The position numbers were made by a program, and so were the translations under genes. A stretch of 64,000 nt of DNA from Alphaproteobacteria bacterium (GTDB taxonomy: Bacteria > Pseudomonadota > Alphaproteobacteria > Rhodobacterales > Rhodobacteraceae): assembly GCA_030428355.1 (NCBI GenBank), contig JAUIBL010000004.1, forward strand, positions 62,001 to 126,000, given 5' to 3'. Below the pieces are notes generated by a model. The model was given only the letters and a program-made list of their open reading frames with translations. It searched no databases and was not told the origin of the DNA. Below, piece by piece: positions 8,829-19,168 of the stretch; positions within the stretch are counted from its first letter, which is position 1, and every line of letters starts with the position of its first letter.

Positions 8829-9881
8829 ATGTTCGAATCCCTTGGCTTTGAAACCTACACCGCGCCGCAAGTGGCGGTGGGTCTGGCGCTGATCCTTGGC
8901 GCTGCCTTTGGCCTCTTGGCCGAGCGCACACAGTTCTGTTTCCGTCGCAGCCTTGTCGGAGAAGACCGCAGGCAGGCCCTGGGTGTCTGGCTGACCGCTC
9001 TGGCGGTGGCCGTTCTTGGCACGCAGGCCGGCGTTCTGGCGGGTCTGATCACCTTCGACGACCACCGCTTTCTGTCAGCCGATCTGCCGATCCTCGCGAT
9101 TGTGCTGGGCGGGCTGATGTTCGGCGCGGGCATGGTGCTGACACGCGGCTGTGCATCGCGTCTGACCGTTCTGTCCGCCACCGGCAATCTGCGTGCGGTG
9201 TTCGTGCTGCTGGTGTTCGCCATCGCCGCACATGCCACGCTCAAAGGTGTGCTTGCCCCGGTCCGCACGACACTGGGATCGGTGACGGTGCCTCTGGGCG
9301 ACATGGTCACGCTGGCCGCCCTGCCCGGCGGTGCGCTGGTCTGGTCGGTGCTGCTTGCGCTGGTCGGCCTTGCCATCGCGGCACGGTCGGGCAACCGCCC
9401 CGGTGCCCTGATCCTTGCGGCCCTGCTGGGCGCGCTGGTTCCCGCCGGATGGATCGGAACGGGCTTTGTCCTCTATGACGATTTCGACCCGATCGCTTTG
9501 CAAAGCCTGTCCTTCACCGCGCCCTATGCCGACACGCTGTTCTGGTCCATTGCCTCGACCTCGATCCCGGCGAATTTCGGCGTCGGCCTGATCGGCGGCA
9601 CATTCATCGGGGCGCTGGTGGCCGCGCTGGTGTTCGGCAGCTTCCAATGGCAATCCTTCACCACACCGGCTGAAACGGGGCGCTATGCAGGTGGCGCGGT
9701 CCTCATGGGGATCGGGGGCGTGCTGGCCGGGGGCTGCACCGTGGGTGCGGGTCTGGCGGGTGTGCCGACATTGTCCGTCGCGGCCATCCTGGCGATCCTG
9801 TCCATCGCAGGCGGTGCGCTTCTGACCAATGCAGCACTCAAGCCGTCGCGCCAGAGCGCCTACGCACAACCGGCGGAATAA
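8829..9881 (+). CDS. YeeE/YedE family sulfur-compound transporter
   Basis: A 350-aa polytopic membrane protein of the YeeE/YedE (sulfur transport) family. It carries the two family Cys-containing segments: FGAGMVLTRGCASRLT (about residues 99-114) and GIGGVLAGGCTVGAGLAG (about 294-311), each within a helix hairpin repeat. Members import thiosulfate or related sulfur species, with the Cys residues relaying the ligand through the channel. AAGGAG precedes the ATG. This is a single-chain member with two Cys motifs, unlike the split pair at 34.9-36.0 kb. No TusA/sulfurtransferase gene is adjacent. Confidence 0.85.
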   Translation: MFESLGFETYTAPQVAVGLALILGAAFGLLAERTQFCFRRSLVGEDRRQALGVWLTALAVAVLGTQAGVLAGLITFDDHRFLSADLPILAIVLGGLMFGAGMVLTRGCASRLTVLSATGNLRAVFVLLVFAIAAHATLKGVLAPVRTTLGSVTVPLGDMVTLAALPGGALVWSVLLALVGLAIAARSGNRPGALILAALLGALVPAGWIGTGFVLYDDFDPIALQSLSFTAPYADTLFWSIASTSIPANFGVGLIGGTFIGALVAALVFGSFQWQSFTTPAETGRYAGGAVLMGIGGVLAGGCTVGAGLAGVPTLSVAAILAILSIAGGALLTNAALKPSRQSAYAQPAE

Positions 9882-9884
9882 CCT

Positions 9885-10250
9885 TCAGATGTCGATTTCG
9901 CCGTCCTCGGGCGGCGGAAGACCCTCAAGCGGCGGCGCATCCTGTTTGCGCTTCAGCAGGATGTCGCCGTTCGGCAGAACCACGGGCGGCTCGTAGGCCG
10001 ACCAATCCTCGACATGCTCCATCAGGTCCCGCAGGGCAGGCCCCATTTCCTCGGCAAAGCTGCGAATGGCGGGCTCGATCTCGTCCGCCAATCCTTCGAG
10101 TTCGCGGATCGCGGGCTCCATTTCCTCAAGCAGGCCCCGGAAGAACAGTTTGGCCCCCTCCTCCATCAGGCTGGTGCTGTCGTCCTCCTGCGCCATCGCG
10201 CCCGAGGCGGTGACGGCCAAGGCCAGAGCATATGCAGGGATCTGTTTCAT
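9885..10250 (-). CDS. Small secreted acidic protein, unknown function
   Basis: A 121-aa protein with an N-terminal signal peptide (MKQIPAYALALAVTASGAMA). The mature part is acidic and helical, with two related segments, LLEEMEPAIRELEGLADEIEP and FAEEMGPALRDLMEHVEDW, followed by a Pro-rich tail (PPLEGLPPPEDGEID). I recognise this as a small protein common in Rhodobacteraceae that databases sometimes label an AAA+ ATPase; no P-loop or other ATPase motif is present, so that label is not supported. It follows the EEP gene by 29 bases on the same strand and converges with the YeeE gene. Confidence 0.7.
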   Translation of the reverse strand: MKQIPAYALALAVTASGAMAQEDDSTSLMEEGAKLFFRGLLEEMEPAIRELEGLADEIEPAIRSFAEEMGPALRDLMEHVEDWSAYEPPVVLPNGDILLKRKQDAPPLEGLPPPEDGEIDI

Positions 10251-10279
10251 GCGGCCAATATAAGCGATGTGTTTGCGGA

Positions 10280-11317
10280 TTACACCTGCACATCGAGATC
10301 CAGTGTCACCGGGAAATGATCCGATGCGGTCAACAGGGCCTCGTGCAGTTCCGGGGTCCGCCAGCAGACCGGATCGTCGAACGGATGCCAGATGCGCCAG
10401 CGCCGCGCTTTGGGGCGCAGATCGCGCGAGACCATGATGTAGTCCAGCAGAGCCTGAAGATACCGGTCCTCCTGCGGGATATAGAAGCGCGCCGTCGTCG
10501 GTTGCGCCCCAAGCCGCCGCAGCAGGGCCTTGGACGCATGTGGGTCGTAAAGACCATGATCGCCCTCTCCGAGGATGATCTCGACCGAACTGCGCCCGAA
10601 CAGATGTTCGTACTCATCCAGCCCCGGACCATCATTCAGATCCCCCATGACGATCAGCGGGTCGCCGGCGTCGAGGTGTTCGACCACCCGTGCACGCAGC
10701 CAGATCGCCTGCGCCAGTTGCTTGCGCCGGTTGGTGATCGTCAGGCGCATGACCTCGTCCCGATTGGTCGCGCCATGCGGTGCCTTGGACTTCAGATGCG
10801 CCCCGATGAGCCGGAGAACCTCACCCGTGGCCCGGATCGTCATCTCGACCTCGAGCGGCGGTTTCGAGAACAGCACCTTGTCCTCGGTCGCATCAATGTC
10901 GAGATCGATGCGGAACGTGCCGTCGAACCGAGGGGCCCCCGCGACCTGCGGTGCACCGGGCACCGGCGCCTGTCCCCTTGGATCATGCCGCGCGGTCACG
11001 ACATCCGGATCGTACATCAGCGCGATTTCCTGCTGGGTGTCATTGCTGAACCCCATCAGCGCCTTGCGCGCCCGCAGATCAAAGGTCGCGGCAAAGGCTT
11101 CAAGGGCGCGCAGCGTGTTTCGCTTGCGATTTGTGTCGGGCGCTTCGATGACCATGACCACATCCGCATCGAGCGCCGTGAACACGATGCCGAGGGCGTC
11201 TGTCTGCATGGCCTTGGTGATATCGTGCCGCGCCGACCAGGAGCCATCCGCAATCAGACCGCCCGCGTCATCGAACAGCGCATCGAACCATTCGACATTG
11301 TAGGTGGCCAGTCTCAT
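10280..11317 (-). CDS. Endonuclease/exonuclease/phosphatase family protein
   Basis: A 345-aa EEP-fold protein without a clear signal peptide, so probably cytoplasmic. It starts MRLATYNVEWFDALF (catalytic Asn strand), then ADVVMVIEAPD with the metal-binding Glu, LIGAHLKSKA, VMGDLNDGPG and a C-terminal ASDHFPVTL. The family hydrolyses phosphodiester or phosphomonoester bonds. It follows the DjlA-like gene by 10 bases. It is a different subfamily from the lipoprotein at 1768-2691. Confidence 0.8.
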   Translation of the reverse strand: MRLATYNVEWFDALFDDAGGLIADGSWSARHDITKAMQTDALGIVFTALDADVVMVIEAPDTNRKRNTLRALEAFAATFDLRARKALMGFSNDTQQEIALMYDPDVVTARHDPRGQAPVPGAPQVAGAPRFDGTFRIDLDIDATEDKVLFSKPPLEVEMTIRATGEVLRLIGAHLKSKAPHGATNRDEVMRLTITNRRKQLAQAIWLRARVVEHLDAGDPLIVMGDLNDGPGLDEYEHLFGRSSVEIILGEGDHGLYDPHASKALLRRLGAQPTTARFYIPQEDRYLQALLDYIMVSRDLRPKARRWRIWHPFDDPVCWRTPELHEALLTASDHFPVTLDLDVQV

Positions 11318-11327
11318 TCCCGTGGCG

Positions 11328-12011
11328 TCACGCGTGTTCGCGCGCCGCGATTTCTTCCCAGGCGCGGTTGATGTCGATGAGCCGCCGTTCCGACAGCTTG
11401 ATCGCCTCTTCCGGCACGCCCCGCGCGATCATGCGGTCGGGATGGCTGTCACGCACCAATTGCCGCCATGTGGCGCGGATCTGATCCAGGGGCATCTCGG
11501 GATCGACGCCAAGCACGTCATAGGGATCGGGGTCGGCATCCGGGACAAAACGCGACTTCAGCCGGCGGAACGAGCCTTCGGGAAGATCGAAAATCTCGGC
11601 CACGCGCAGGAGGAACGCATCTTCGCCGGGATGGTAGGTGCCATCCGCCATCGCGATGTGAAACAGCCCTTCCATGAGATCGCAGAGCGTGCCCTGATCC
11701 TGTCCGAACATCGCGCGAATGCGTTTTGCGTATTCCTCGAAACCCGCCACGTCCTGCCGGGCAAGGTTGAACACACGGGCCGCCCCGGCCTCGTCCTCGG
11801 GCGGGATATGGAACACCTCGCGGAAGGCCATCACCTCGTCCCGCGTCACAAGGCCATCCGCCTTGGCCATCTTGGCAGACAGGGCAATCACGGCGATGGT
11901 GAAGGCGACGGTCTTTTCGGGGGGCGTGCGCAGACGGTCGAACACCGCGGCCAGACCCTCGCCCGAGGCAAGGGCCGACAAGGCTTCGGTGATGCGCAAC
12001 CAGATCGACAT
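11328..12011 (-). CDS. DjlA-like J-domain/TerB co-chaperone
   Basis: A 227-aa protein with an N-terminal TerB-like helical domain (about residues 20-150) and a C-terminal J domain beginning DPYDVLGVDPEMP and containing the HPD tripeptide in SHPDRMIARG that stimulates DnaK ATPase. There is no obvious transmembrane anchor, unlike E. coli DjlA. It follows the GNAT gene by 42 bases and precedes the EEP gene by 10 bases. Confidence 0.85.
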   Translation of the reverse strand: MSIWLRITEALSALASGEGLAAVFDRLRTPPEKTVAFTIAVIALSAKMAKADGLVTRDEVMAFREVFHIPPEDEAGAARVFNLARQDVAGFEEYAKRIRAMFGQDQGTLCDLMEGLFHIAMADGTYHPGEDAFLLRVAEIFDLPEGSFRRLKSRFVPDADPDPYDVLGVDPEMPLDQIRATWRQLVRDSHPDRMIARGVPEEAIKLSERRLIDINRAWEEIAAREHA

Positions 12012-12053
12012 GGGCGCAGTTTAGGGGAAAACCCCATTTCTGTCAGTGCGGCA

Positions 12054-12533
12054 TCAGAGCTTTTTCTGCATCAGCACAAGGTCGATCCAGCGCCCGAACT
12101 TGAACCCGACCTCGGGCAGGACCGCGATCTCGGCAAACCCGATGGCGGCATGAAAGGCACGGCCCGCCGGGTTTTCGCCACTGACCCCTGCAATCAGCGA
12201 ATGCACGTCTTCGGTGCGGGCCACCGCTTCCAGCTCGGCCATGAGCGCGCGGCCCACCCCCGACCCGCGCGTCCCGGCGGCAAGGGCGATGGAATGTTCC
12301 TTGGTCCAGGCATAGCCCGGCCCGGCGCGGAAGGGAAAGTAACTGGCATACCCCACGGCCACACCACCGCTGTCGACCACCAGAAACGCCGGCCCGCGTG
12401 CCGCGATGTCGTCGCGCACGATCTGCACCGTCTTGCGCTGGGAGGTGAAGGTGATCGTCGTGGTGTCGATCACGTCATTGATCAGCACCGTCAGCGCCTC
12501 GGCGTCACCGGCGCGCGCGGGGCGGATGATCAT
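12054..12533 (-). CDS. GNAT family N-acetyltransferase
   Basis: A 159-aa acetyltransferase. IRPARAGDAEALTVLIND opens the GNAT fold; the acetyl-CoA-binding segment is RGSGVGRALMAEL (about residues 92-104), and AGVSGENPAGRAFHAAIGF is the family motif B region. It resembles the phosphinothricin/methionine-sulfoximine acetyltransferase group, but the substrate is not predictable. Start ATG 12533 overlaps the stop of the VOC gene by ATGA, implying coupled translation. Confidence 0.82.
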   Translation of the reverse strand: MIIRPARAGDAEALTVLINDVIDTTTITFTSQRKTVQIVRDDIAARGPAFLVVDSGGVAVGYASYFPFRAGPGYAWTKEHSIALAAGTRGSGVGRALMAELEAVARTEDVHSLIAGVSGENPAGRAFHAAIGFAEIAVLPEVGFKFGRWIDLVLMQKKL

Positions 12534-13147
12534 GTCAGGATACGCCGCCCGCTGGTGGTCAGAAACACCGCCTGCATCATCCGGTCGGCCATTTTCTGGA
12601 ACAGCACCCGGTCGTTGTCGAAGACGGGCGCAAGCCGGTTCTGCAGATCCGTCACATCCGGTCCGCAGATCGTCAGCGCCTCGAGCCGCAGTCCTGCACT
12701 GGGCAGGCTTACACCCGGAGGCGTTTCGGTGTGCCATTGGATGATCGCCGGGAACTGGCCTCCAAAGGGCAGCCGGCCATCCGGTGGCACGAGCATGGTC
12801 CAGCTCAGGTCTCCGCGCGACAGATGCACCGGCTCTCCGGCCTCGGGGAACATCCGCTGCGCCTCGGTGATGTCGTCGCAGCGCAGGATCCATTTGTCGA
12901 GCCGCGCCGGACCGTCGAAATCATCCAGCCCGAACCAGCGCGGATAGTCCGGTCTGGGCTGTGACGGATCGGGGGCGATGGCCTCGAAATAGAGGTCGTT
13001 CTCAAGGCCAAGCAGCCGGTTATGCGTGGCGTAATGCGCGTGCTGGCCACCGGCGCCAAGCGTCACGCCCAGCGCCTCTTCGCTGTGGCGCACGGCATCC
13101 TCCAGCGTTTCGCCCGCAACCGCGATGTGATCCAGTTCGAGTTTCAT
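12530..13147 (-). CDS. VOC/glyoxalase-like domain protein
   Basis: A 205-aa protein starting MKLELDHIAVAGETLEDAV, the first beta-strand and His of a vicinal-oxygen-chelate (Glyoxalase_3) domain. Later segments include GGQHAHYATHNRLLGL and DLYFEAIAPDP, typical of this group. The true start is ATG 13147; the longer in-frame reading runs through the palindromic repeat at 13171-13214. It is downstream of scpA, but the hairpin between them makes co-transcription uncertain. It is not a recognisable methylmalonyl-CoA epimerase, although such an enzyme would fit this locus. Confidence 0.78.
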   Translation of the reverse strand: MKLELDHIAVAGETLEDAVRHSEEALGVTLGAGGQHAHYATHNRLLGLENDLYFEAIAPDPSQPRPDYPRWFGLDDFDGPARLDKWILRCDDITEAQRMFPEAGEPVHLSRGDLSWTMLVPPDGRLPFGGQFPAIIQWHTETPPGVSLPSAGLRLEALTICGPDVTDLQNRLAPVFDNDRVLFQKMADRMMQAVFLTTSGRRILT

Positions 13148-13170
13148 ACAAACATTGACACACGCGGCGG

Positions 13171-13214
13171 GTTTTCCGTCAACGGAAAACGGCGGACGCG
13201 TCAACGCGTCCGCC
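13171..13214. repeat. Double-hairpin intergenic palindromic element
   Basis: Two adjacent perfect inverted repeats: 13171-13190 (GTTTTCCGT / ACGGAAAAC around CA) and 13191-13214 (GGCGGACGCGT / ACGCGTCCGCC around CA). It lies between the scpA stop and the VOC start. The TTTCCGT-tn-ACGGAAA part recurs at 24397-24414 beside a GCGATGCG hairpin, so this appears to be a dispersed element that may also terminate or stabilise mRNA. Confidence 0.8.
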
Positions 13215-13224
13215 TGCCCGGCCC

Positions 13225-15354
<2,130 letters not shown>

Positions 15355-15516
15355 CTTCTGTCTGTTCCTCTTGTCGTCATCCGTACCCTGCCGGTTGTGG
15401 TCAGGGACGATTGTGGAATGGGTCGAAAGCGGCGCCGCGCGGCGGCGGTCACTTTTTTGCGTGTCGCGGCGGTTCGTGCCTTCGCATTGCGCAAGGCGCG
15501 CCCTATGTTGCCGTTC

Positions 15517-15990
15517 ATGAACAAAGTCTTGTCAGCCGTGCTTGCATCTCTTCTGCTGTCGGCCCCGGTCATCGGGCAGGCGCAGGAATCCGAAGCCCCC
15601 GCACCCGATCTGTCGGTCGACCTGATCCGGTCCGCCGACACCGTCACGCTTGAAGAGTTCCTCTGGATCAAGCGCCCCATCGTCGTCTTCGCCGACAGCG
15701 CTGCCGATCCGCGATACGTGCAGCAGATGCAGTATCTGACCAGCGATCTGAACGCGCTCGATCTGCGGGATGTGGTGATCATCACCGACACCAACCCCGC
15801 CGAACGCAGCCCGGCCCGCACCGCCCTGCGGCCGCGTGGGTTCATGCTGGCGATCATCGACAAGGACGGCGGCGTCAAACACCGCAAGCCCCTGCCCTGG
15901 GACGTCCGCGAGATCAGCCGCGCCATCGACAAGATGCCGACCCGCCAGCAGGAAATCCAGGAACGCACCGACGGGTTGCCGCGCGGATAG
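15517..15990 (+). CDS. DUF4174-like secreted protein
   Basis: A 157-aa protein with signal peptide [23 protein letters not shown]. The mature region begins with [24 protein letters not shown], a thioredoxin-like strand arrangement characteristic of DUF4174, and continues [40 protein letters not shown]. No CXXC is present, so it is unlikely to be a redox enzyme. ATG 15505 (MLPF) is an alternative start four codons upstream. It is inserted in the opposite orientation between scpA and pccA. Function unknown. Confidence 0.75.
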   Translation: MNKVLSAVLASLLLSAPVIGQAQESEAPAPDLSVDLIRSADTVTLEEFLWIKRPIVVFADSAADPRYVQQMQYLTSDLNALDLRDVVIITDTNPAERSPARTALRPRGFMLAIIDKDGGVKHRKPLPWDVREISRAIDKMPTRQQEIQERTDGLPRG

Positions 15991-16000
15991 GCCTTTTCCC

Positions 16001-16027
16001 ACCCGGTGCGGTCAGTCCGCACCGGGT
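16001..16027. terminator. Bidirectional hairpin between DUF4174 gene and pccA
   Basis: A perfect 11-bp stem ACCCGGTGCGG / CCGCACCGGGT with a five-base loop lies between two convergent genes. No long T-run follows on either side, so it may work as a transcript-end stabiliser as well as a terminator. Confidence 0.7.
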
Positions 16028-16062
16028 CTAAGCCAGATATGCGCGCAGCAGCGATCACGGCC

Positions 16063-18063
16063 TTATTCGAACTCCATGATGACATCGTCCACGGCGAGGC
16101 TGTCGCCCGCCGCCGCGTTGATCTTGGACACCACGCCCTTGCGCTCGGCGCGGAGGATGTTTTCCATCTTCATCGCCTCGACGGTGCAAAGCGCCTGACC
16201 TTCCTGCACCTCGTCCCCTTCGGCCACGTCGATCTTCACGATCAGACCGGGCATCGGGCAGAGCAGCATTTTCGAGGTATCGGCAGGCACTTTCTCGGGC
16301 ATCAAACGCGCAAGCTCGGCCTGACGCGGGGTGCGGACATGGACCTTGAGTTCGGCCCCGCGTGACCGGATACGGAAGCCGCCCGACACCTTGCCCACCT
16401 TCATCACCAGCGGTGTGCCATTGACCGTCATGCGGGCCAGTTGGTCGCCCGGCGTCCAGTCGCCGCTCACCCGGATTTCGGCCCCATCGGCAAAGCGGAC
16501 AGTGGACCCATCGTGATCGGCGGCAATCGTGACGTTGAAATCCACGCCCTGCAGCGCGACGTTCCAATCCTCACCCACCCGGCGTTCATGGTTGTCGAGC
16601 GTGCCGGAGATGCGGGCGCGCCGGATCTCTGCCACCCGGTTCATCGCCGCGCAGGCCGCCGCGATGTTGCGCAGCGCGGCATCGCCCAGTGTCACGCCTT
16701 CGAACCCTTCGGGATATTCCTCGGCGATGAAGGCTGTGGTCATGTCACCCGAGATGAATTTCGGATGGTCCATCACCGCCGCAACGAAGGGCAGGTTGTG
16801 GCCGATGCCTTCCACCTCGAAACTGTCCAGCGCGTTGCGCATGGTCTCGATGGCAGTGGCGCGGTCCGGGCCCCAGGTGCACAGCTTGGCGATCATCGGG
16901 TCGTAATACATGCTGATCTCGCCGCCTTCGAACACGCCCGTGTCGTTGCGCACGATGCCATCGCCCAGCGGCCCTTCGGCTGGCGGGCGGTAGCGGGTCA
17001 AACGGCCAATCGACGGCAGGAAGCCGCGATAGGGGTCTTCGGCGTAGAGACGGTTCTCGATGGCCCAGCCGTTGATCTTGACGTCATCCTGCGTGATCGT
17101 CAGCGGCTCGCCATTGGCGACGCGGATCATCTGTTCCACCAGATCGACGCCGGTGATCAGCTCGGTCACCGGGTGTTCCACCTGAAGTCGGGTGTTCATT
17201 TCGAGGAAGTAGAAATTCCGGTCGCCATCGACGATGAATTCCACGGTGCCCGCGCTGGTGTAGCCCACCGCCTTGGCCAGCGCGACCGACTGGTCGCCCA
17301 TCGCCTTGCGGGTGGCTTCGTCAAGGAAGGGCGACGGCGCCTCTTCCACAACCTTCTGGTTCCGGCGCTGGATCGAACACTCGCGTTCGTTCAGGTAAAT
17401 CCCGTTGCCATGCGCGTCGCACAGCACCTGGATCTCGATGTGGCGCGGCTGGGTGACGAATTTCTCGATGAAGATCCGGTCATCCCCAAAGCTGTTGGCA
17501 GCCTCGTTCTTGGACGACTGGAACCCCTCGCGGGCCTCGGTGTCGTTCCACGCGATCCGCATGCCCTTGCCGCCACCCCCGGCGGAGGCCTTGATCATCA
17601 CCGGATAGCCGATCTCGTTCGAGATCTTCACGGCTTCTTCGGCGTCTTCGATCAGCCCCATATAGCCGGGCACCGTCGACACCCCCGCTTCCTGCGCGAT
17701 CTTCTTCGACGTGATCTTGTCGCCCATCGCCTCGATCGCCTTGACCGGCGGCCCGATGAAGGCGACGCCAGCGGCCTCGAGCGCCTCGGCGAATTTGGGG
17801 TTTTCCGACAGGAAGCCATAGCCCGGATGCACCGCCTGCGCGCCGGTCTGCCGGATCGCGTCCATCACCTTGTCGATGACGATATAGGACTGGTTCGCGG
17901 GCGGCGGGCCGATATGGACGGCCTCGTCCGCCATCTCGACATGCAGCGCGTGTTTGTCGGCATCCGAATAGATGGCCACGGTCTTGATGCCCATCTTGCG
18001 GGCGGTCTTGATCACCCGGCAGGCGATTTCGCCCCGGTTGGCAATCAGGATCTTGTCGAACAT
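16063..18063 (-). CDS. pccA: Propionyl-CoA carboxylase alpha (biotin-containing) subunit
   Basis: A 666-aa protein with three domains: biotin carboxylase (N-terminal MFDKILIANRGEIACRVIKT; ATP-grasp loop KASAGGGGKGM about residues 160-170; EMNTRLQVEHPVTE), a linking BT region, and a C-terminal biotinyl domain with EAMKMEN, the biotin-accepting Lys at about residue 632. It carboxylates its biotin and passes CO2 to PccB, forming methylmalonyl-CoA from propionyl-CoA. A good ribosome site (AAGGGACAG) precedes ATG 18063. A terminator for the upstream small lipoprotein gene lies in the 126-base gap, so pccA probably has its own promoter or partial read-through. Confidence 0.97.
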   Translation of the reverse strand: MFDKILIANRGEIACRVIKTARKMGIKTVAIYSDADKHALHVEMADEAVHIGPPPANQSYIVIDKVMDAIRQTGAQAVHPGYGFLSENPKFAEALEAAGVAFIGPPVKAIEAMGDKITSKKIAQEAGVSTVPGYMGLIEDAEEAVKISNEIGYPVMIKASAGGGGKGMRIAWNDTEAREGFQSSKNEAANSFGDDRIFIEKFVTQPRHIEIQVLCDAHGNGIYLNERECSIQRRNQKVVEEAPSPFLDEATRKAMGDQSVALAKAVGYTSAGTVEFIVDGDRNFYFLEMNTRLQVEHPVTELITGVDLVEQMIRVANGEPLTITQDDVKINGWAIENRLYAEDPYRGFLPSIGRLTRYRPPAEGPLGDGIVRNDTGVFEGGEISMYYDPMIAKLCTWGPDRATAIETMRNALDSFEVEGIGHNLPFVAAVMDHPKFISGDMTTAFIAEEYPEGFEGVTLGDAALRNIAAACAAMNRVAEIRRARISGTLDNHERRVGEDWNVALQGVDFNVTIAADHDGSTVRFADGAEIRVSGDWTPGDQLARMTVNGTPLVMKVGKVSGGFRIRSRGAELKVHVRTPRQAELARLMPEKVPADTSKMLLCPMPGLIVKIDVAEGDEVQEGQALCTVEAMKMENILRAERKGVVSKINAAAGDSLAVDDVIMEFE

Positions 18064-18122
18064 GTCTGTCCCTTTCCGTCAGTCGTTTCTTGGCCGGGGA
18101 CGCATCCCGCAGCGATGGCATG

Positions 18123-18156
18123 AAAAAGACCGCCGCAGCGCAGGGCCACGACGGTC
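18123..18156 (-). terminator. Intrinsic terminator after small lipoprotein gene
   Basis: On the minus strand GACCGTCG pairs with CGGCGGTC (one G-U) around a 13-base loop, followed immediately by TTTTT. It sits 34 bases after the stop of the 71-aa lipoprotein gene and 60 bases before pccA. Confidence 0.78.
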
Positions 18157-18189
18157 GCATTCCGTGAGTGATCGGGACGTGCCGAAGCG

Positions 18190-18405
18190 TCAGCAGCGTT
18201 CCGGATAGGTCTGGCAATAGGCGATGTTGGCCGCAGCCCCGACAGCCGCCCCGGTGAGCGGATCGCCCCCGGTTGCAACGGCTGTGCCGCCACCGGCCGC
18301 CCCGCCCAGCAGCGCCTGTTCGCCCAGCGTGTCACCGCAGGCCGCAAGGCCCAGCAGCGCGACAAGGGCGAAAACGGACGCCGGTTTGAATGAGTGAGTG
18401 TCCAT
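18190..18405 (-). CDS. Small Gly/Ala-rich lipoprotein
   Basis: A 71-aa protein whose signal peptide ends in LGLAAC (Cys at about residue 26), a lipobox. The mature part is Gly/Ala-rich (GGAAGGGTAVATGGDPLTGAAVGAAAN), resembling glycine-zipper envelope lipoproteins, and ends CQTYPERC. AAGGAG lies upstream of ATG 18405. It is located between two terminator-like hairpins upstream of pccA, so it may form its own transcription unit. Function unknown. Confidence 0.72.
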   Translation of the reverse strand: MDTHSFKPASVFALVALLGLAACGDTLGEQALLGGAAGGGTAVATGGDPLTGAAVGAAANIAYCQTYPERC

Positions 18406-18742
18406 GTGTCTGCTCCTTTGCAGGTCTTTGCCTGTGAAGCAGTAACACCCCGGATCGCGCCGTGGTTCCAGCCTTTCGCGTCCCCGGACGGGTTTTGGGC
18501 AAAACCTTGCCCGTCTCTGTAACACTTTGATCCAAAATGGAAAAAGTCGGGCGCTTGGCATGGGGTGTGACCAAGGCGCCCGACAGGGGAAGGGTAACGG
18601 TGAACAAATGGCGCAATCTGCCAACGCCATGTCACTAGGAACATCTCAAGACTGCCACAACCGCCAAAGGCGTCAACAAAAAGATCGATACAACCCAAGG
18701 TATCGGCCTTTTCCCGCGCAAACTGGTCCTGACTGAGCGGCA
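18406..18742. other. 337-base gene-free, highly structured gap; possible small RNA
   Basis: No plausible protein gene was seen. On the minus strand there are, in order: hairpin CGATAC/GTATCG then ATCTTTTTG (18686-18705); an ATGGCG/CGCCAT stem; a strong GTCGGGCGC-type hairpin followed by TTTTT (18546-18584, T-run at 18541-18545); and a nested stem around 18487-18514 with GGTTTT/AAAACC. The first two T-tailed hairpins in one direction about 100 bases apart could bracket a small RNA. This is inference only. Confidence 0.4.
18541..18584 (-). terminator. Strong intrinsic terminator in the gap upstream of pccA cluster
   Basis: Minus-strand stem GTCGGGCGCCTTGG / CCAAGCGCCCGAC (one bulged base) with a 12-base loop runs directly into TTTTT. 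It would end transcripts coming from the unknown gene at 18743-19105 or a small RNA starting between. Confidence 0.78.
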
Positions 18743-19105
18743 TCATGCCCAATCCTCGGGGTCATCGAGGGCTTCGGGGAAGGACGCGCGCGCCACCGGT
18801 TCGTTGATGATCAGAAGCGCCTCGTAGCTTTCGGGATCGAACGGATCGTCGTAAGGCAGCACCTCGCGCCCGAAAAGCCAGCTCAGCCGTCCCGCATCGA
18901 GATTGCCCCGCTCGAACGGTTCATCCCCGAAATGCGCCCAGAGCGCCGCCATGAACGCGGTGTCGGCCTTGCGGTCGACTGCCTTGCGGTCACGGTACCG
19001 CTCGCGCTTGATCAGCGGCGTGACGCCCTTGGGGTTGGGCCTGCGAATGACGAACTGGAAATCGGTGCCCGGAAGACGCCCCGGAAAGCCGCGATGCTTC
19101 AGCAT
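18743..19105 (-). CDS. Conserved unknown protein of the pcc locus
   Basis: A 120-aa soluble protein, no signal peptide or membrane segment. It is rich in charged residues (KRERYRDRKAVDRKAD) in the first half and acidic in the second (YDDPFDPESYEALL, DDPEDWA). Start ATG 19105 (MLKHRGFPGR) was preferred over ATG 19120. It is on the same strand as pccB and pccA, with the 48-aa lipoprotein gene and a terminator upstream. I do not recognise a domain; the position suggests a clade-specific companion of the carboxylase locus, but no function can be assigned. Confidence 0.65.
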   Translation of the reverse strand: MLKHRGFPGRLPGTDFQFVIRRPNPKGVTPLIKRERYRDRKAVDRKADTAFMAALWAHFGDEPFERGNLDAGRLSWLFGREVLPYDDPFDPESYEALLIINEPVARASFPEALDDPEDWA

Positions 19106-19130
19106 GGGACACCCCCGCAAAGCATCGGCG

Positions 19131-19160
19131 AAAAGGGGGCGGACGCCTCTGCCCGCCCCG
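19131..19160 (-). terminator. Intrinsic terminator after the 48-aa lipoprotein gene
   Basis: On the minus strand GGGGCGGGC pairs with GTCCGCCCC-type sequence around a short AGAGGC loop and is followed by CTTTT. It starts nine bases after the TAA of the small lipoprotein gene. Confidence 0.7.
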
Positions 19161-19168
19161 TTTCTAAG

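Noticed and set aside
9885..10250. AAA+ ATPase label sometimes used for this small protein family
   Set aside because: There is a signal peptide and no Walker A, Walker B or arginine finger; the label is unsupported.
12530..13147. Methylmalonyl-CoA epimerase
   Set aside because: A VOC protein next to scpA is tempting, but length (205 aa) and motifs fit the broader Glyoxalase_3-like group, not the roughly 135-aa epimerase.
16441..18123. 560-codon plus-strand open frame opposite pccA
   Set aside because: Antisense shadow of a well-supported gene; composition is His/Arg/Asp-rich and without domains.
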